Below are positions 61,888 through 64,000 of a stretch of DNA of 64,000 bases, one piece after another. This stretch comes from JAVWMQ01 sp036646055 (lineage in GTDB: Bacteria; Bacillota; Clostridia; Peptostreptococcales; Anaerovoracaceae). Position 1 is the stretch's first letter. Every line of letters begins with the position of its first letter. Location: positions 372,001 to 436,000 of the forward strand of contig JAVXMY010000001.1 of the NCBI GenBank assembly GCA_036646055.1, in the 5' to 3' direction. The notes under the pieces were generated by a model. The model saw only the letters and a program-made list of their open reading frames with translations, was not told the origin of the DNA and searched no databases. The position numbers and the translations under genes are program-made.

Positions 61888-62483
61888 TTGCTCTCCTTTA
61901 CTAATTTTAATTTATTGGCAATAATCTTAGCGATTAATTGGTATCCTTCTTCCGTTGGATGAAGGCCATCTACAAATTTGCCATACTCCCTATACTCTGG
62001 ATCAAGGTCCAAAAACCCGTAGCCAAATTCTTCAGCTGCCTCTTTAAGTAAGTCCCTTAAGTGGTCAATATTTTGGTTCACCTTGTTATAGTCTGTATTA
62101 TCTCCTGTAATCCAAAATCTTTCGGCTTCTACAGGGTTTGTTTTGGTTGGTGAAATTAAGTAAGGTTTTAACCCCTTTGCCTGGCAAATAGCGGCAATGG
62201 CAAGGTTTTGTTTCAAAACTTCTCTAGGATTTCTAAGGTCAAATATGAAGTCGTTTGAGCCTGCAATAATTGTTGCAATGTGCCCTTCAATTAAATGGTA
62301 TTCTTCTTTTCTAACCCTAGAGAGAATTTCCCCAGAAGTTTCTCCGCTAACACCAAGGTTAACTGTAACAACCGGCCCACCGTTAGGTTCTTTGTATTTT
62401 TGTTGTAATATGTGTGGGAAATCGTGGCCAGGGCCATGGGGATATCCCCTTGTCAGGCTATCGCCTATACAAATAATTTTCAT
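61884..62483 (-). CDS. SGNH/GDSL-family hydrolase
   Basis: This 199-residue cytoplasmic hydrolase (no signal peptide) has block I GDSLTRG with the nucleophile Ser near residue 8, the Asn block in AGSNDF and block V DGLHPTEEGY with the catalytic Asp/His. It is an esterase or acyl hydrolase of TesA-like type; the substrate is unknown. The ATG at 62483 follows AAGGAG. It leads the SGNH-DUF3048-YlmH run. Confidence 0.87.
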   Translation of the reverse strand: MKIICIGDSLTRGYPHGPGHDFPHILQQKYKEPNGGPVVTVNLGVSGETSGEILSRVRKEEYHLIEGHIATIIAGSNDFIFDLRNPREVLKQNLAIAAICQAKGLKPYLISPTKTNPVEAERFWITGDNTDYNKVNQNIDHLRDLLKEAAEEFGYGFLDLDPEYREYGKFVDGLHPTEEGYQLIAKIIANKLKLVKESK

Positions 62484-62528
62484 GTGTGCTCCTTGCATTC
62501 TGCCACGGGGAGCTGCCGCTCCCCCTGG

Positions 62529-62559
62529 CTTCAGCCCTTAAGTATTTTTGGGGCTGAAG
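62529..62559. other. Perfect 9-bp hairpin between divergent genes
   Basis: CTTCAGCCC pairs with GGGCTGAAG over a 13-base loop. With the next hairpin it fills the gap between the SGNH and TSCPD genes. Confidence 0.4.
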
Positions 62560-62564
62560 TCCAG

Positions 62565-62598
62565 ATGTTCTCTTGCAGATTTTTTGGTGCGAGAACAT
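62565..62598. other. Bulged hairpin upstream of the TSCPD gene
   Basis: ATGTTCTC and GAGAACAT pair, with an inner GCA/TGC stem and a two-base bulge. The function is unknown; it may be an operator or leader element. Confidence 0.4.
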
Positions 62599-62677
62599 TG
62601 TGGCTGTGATATAATCATTATACTATGTTTAAACAAACTTGCAACTAGTTGCAATAGAGCAGAAAGGAAATAATTAC

Positions 62678-62938
62678 ATGAAACATTCAATTAAACCTAG
62701 CGGAGTTTGCGCTAGTAAAATTAATTTTACATTAGATGGTAACATTGTTACAGATATTAGCTTTGAAAACGGCTGTGATGGCAACCTTAAGGCAATTTCA
62801 ATTTTGGCTCAAGGTCAAACAGTGGAAGCCTTAACAAATCAGCTTTCAGGAATTTGCTGTGGCCGCAAGAAAACATCTTGCAGCGATCAATTGGTTAAGG
62901 CATTGGCTAAGGCTCAGGCCGAAGAAGCCAAGGCTTAA
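62678..62938 (+). CDS. TSCPD-domain protein (TIGR03905 family)
   Basis: This 86-residue protein is built around the TSCPD fold: KPSGVCASKINFTLDG, FENGCDGNLKAISILAQG and GICCGRKKTSCSDQLVKAL. The Cys residues may bind a metal or iron-sulfur centre; the family resembles the C-terminal tail of ribonucleotide reductase. The role is unknown. The ATG at 62678 has AAAGGAAA ahead; an earlier in-frame start would run into the hairpin region. A CDF transporter gene follows by 23 bp. Confidence 0.85.
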   Translation: MKHSIKPSGVCASKINFTLDGNIVTDISFENGCDGNLKAISILAQGQTVEALTNQLSGICCGRKKTSCSDQLVKALAKAQAEEAKA

Positions 62939-62961
62939 TCATTAAATAAGAAAGGATCACA

Positions 62962-64000
62962 ATGAATAATTTTATTATTAAACATTTCATTAAGGACTAT
63001 GAAAATGTTAGGGATAAAAAAGTTAGAGATAGCTATGGCAAATGTGCCGGCATTGTTGGAATTTTAACCAACCTAATCCTTTGTGGCTTTAAGGTGTTAG
63101 TTGGAATTTTTACGGCTAGTATTGCCATTATTGCTGACGGGATTAATAACCTAGCCGACGCATCATCATCAATAATCACCTTAGTTGGTTTCAAAATGGC
63201 CCAGCGCCCAGAAGATGAAGATCATCCCTTTGGTCACGCTCGAATTGAGTATTTAACAGGACTCTTTATATCTATTGTAATCATTATTGTTGGCTTACTA
63301 CTTTTGAAGTCATCAGTTATTAAGATTTTTCACCCTGAAATTTTAGAATTCACTGCAACAACAATTGTAATTTTAGTTGTGGCAATTCTGGGCAAAATAT
63401 GGCAAAGCTCCTTTTACCGTACTTTAGGTAAAAAGATTAATTCTATTGCCCTACTTGCTACTGCAACAGATAGTAGGAACGACGTTATTTCAACAACTGT
63501 TGTTTTAATTGGAGTTATTATCACTAAAACAACTGGTCTTTGCCTTGATGGATATTTAGGTTCACTTGTTGCAATATTTGTTGTTTATTCAGGTATTGAA
63601 CTTATTAAAGAAACTTCTAGCCCACTTCTTGGCGAAGCACCAAGTGATGAGCTGGTCAAAGATATTTGCGAAATTGTTTTGGCCCATGAAGATGTAATTG
63701 GAGTCCACGATTTAATGGTTCACAATTACGGTCCCGGCAATATTTTTGCTTCTATTCACGTTGAAGTTGATGCTTCAATAGATATTATGGTTAGCCATGA
63801 TTTAATTGATAACATTGAAAATGAAATCGCTGAAAAACTTCACATTGAGTTTGTAATCCATATGGATCCAGTTAAGGTTAACGATCCGGTTTTACTTGAA
63901 ATTGCACCAATTGTTGCCACTTGCGTTAACCAAATTGAAGGTCTTCGTGGTTTCCACGATCTTCGAATAGTGCCAGGGCCTAGTCATACAAACATTATTT
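62962..64000 (+). CDS. Cation diffusion facilitator (CDF) transporter, 3' end beyond window
   Basis: The first 346 codons of a CDF family metal exporter are present and the frame is open to the right edge. N-terminal half: membrane segments with IIADGINNLADASSS (metal ligand Asp pair), HPFGHARIEYL and ALLATATDSRNDVIST (second ligand set). The C-terminal cytoplasmic metallochaperone-like domain begins near VIGVHDLMVHNYGPGN, with HVEVD. The protein is longer than the usual 300 residues. Metal preference (Zn, Mn, Fe, Co) is not resolved. AAAGGA precedes the ATG. Confidence 0.92.
   Translation, partial: MNNFIIKHFIKDYENVRDKKVRDSYGKCAGIVGILTNLILCGFKVLVGIFTASIAIIADGINNLADASSSIITLVGFKMAQRPEDEDHPFGHARIEYLTGLFISIVIIIVGLLLLKSSVIKIFHPEILEFTATTIVILVVAILGKIWQSSFYRTLGKKINSIALLATATDSRNDVISTTVVLIGVIITKTTGLCLDGYLGSLVAIFVVYSGIELIKETSSPLLGEAPSDELVKDICEIVLAHEDVIGVHDLMVHNYGPGNIFASIHVEVDASIDIMVSHDLIDNIENEIAEKLHIEFVIHMDPVKVNDPVLLEIAPIVATCVNQIEGLRGFHDLRIVPGPSHTNII

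Noticed and set aside
1..64000. CRISPR arrays, insertion sequences, integrases or prophage genes
   Set aside because: No regularly spaced repeats with unique spacers, transposase motifs or phage structural proteins were found in any frame.

Overview
The window comes from a low-GC, strictly anaerobic-looking Firmicute, most likely of class Clostridia. This rests on the AT-rich codon use, the Rnf ferredoxin:NAD+ oxidoreductase operon, a single-chain PurL, a 638-residue glutamine synthetase, TenA/ThiY-type salvage and strong AGGAGG ribosome binding sites. I cannot name a genus from the sequence alone. No phage, insertion sequence, integrase, CRISPR array or rRNA operon is visible. Most of it is chromosomal housekeeping, predominantly on the minus strand.

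Layout. 1-6980: a purine synthesis operon (purL-purE-purM-purN-purF, minus) with PurR-like boxes upstream; its PurF lacks the N-terminal catalytic cysteine. 7040-12460: a LysE/ArgO-type exporter, two orphan type IV pilin-like proteins with an operator-like palindrome over their promoter, and a sensor kinase/response regulator pair. 12543-18800: tRNA-Ser, a MobA-like/ModE-like fusion, methylglyoxal synthase, a betaine/choline-type ABC system (permease fused to binding protein) and threonine synthase. 18810-25842: a long co-oriented run with a SIR2-like NADase homologue, a phosphoribosyltransferase, TenA, a thiamin-precursor ABC transporter, a metallo-beta-lactamase-fold hydrolase and an EamA transporter. 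25853-33313: a membrane-anchored 5'-nucleotidase, nagB, a purine permease, and a divergent zinc/cadmium efflux operon (ArsR repressor, free HMA metallochaperone, P1B-ATPase).

33315-43998: a PLP decarboxylase, serS, a glutamine synthetase, then a three-gene envelope operon (small membrane protein, zinc-ribbon membrane protein, UPF0182 protein). 43999-48700: tRNA-Lys, an OFA-type MFS transporter, and a peptidoglycan pair in which a SEDS polymerase carries an N-terminal FHA domain next to a class B PBP. 48890-53447: a BaiN-like flavoprotein overlapping tail-to-tail with a MetH lacking the reactivation domain, and ApbE. 53469-59957: a NusG-II membrane protein, a Gx-family membrane protein, a GC-rich repeat island and the complete rnfCDGEAB operon. 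60069-64000: YlmH-like, DUF3048 and SGNH proteins, then a TSCPD protein and the start of a CDF cation transporter.

The most coherent system is the flavin/Rnf block: ApbE would flavinylate RnfG and RnfD outside the membrane, and the neighbouring NusG-II and Gx proteins may help it do so. The most anomalous DNA is the GC-rich nested repeat at about 54476-54735, which looks unlike everything around it and matches no element I recognise.
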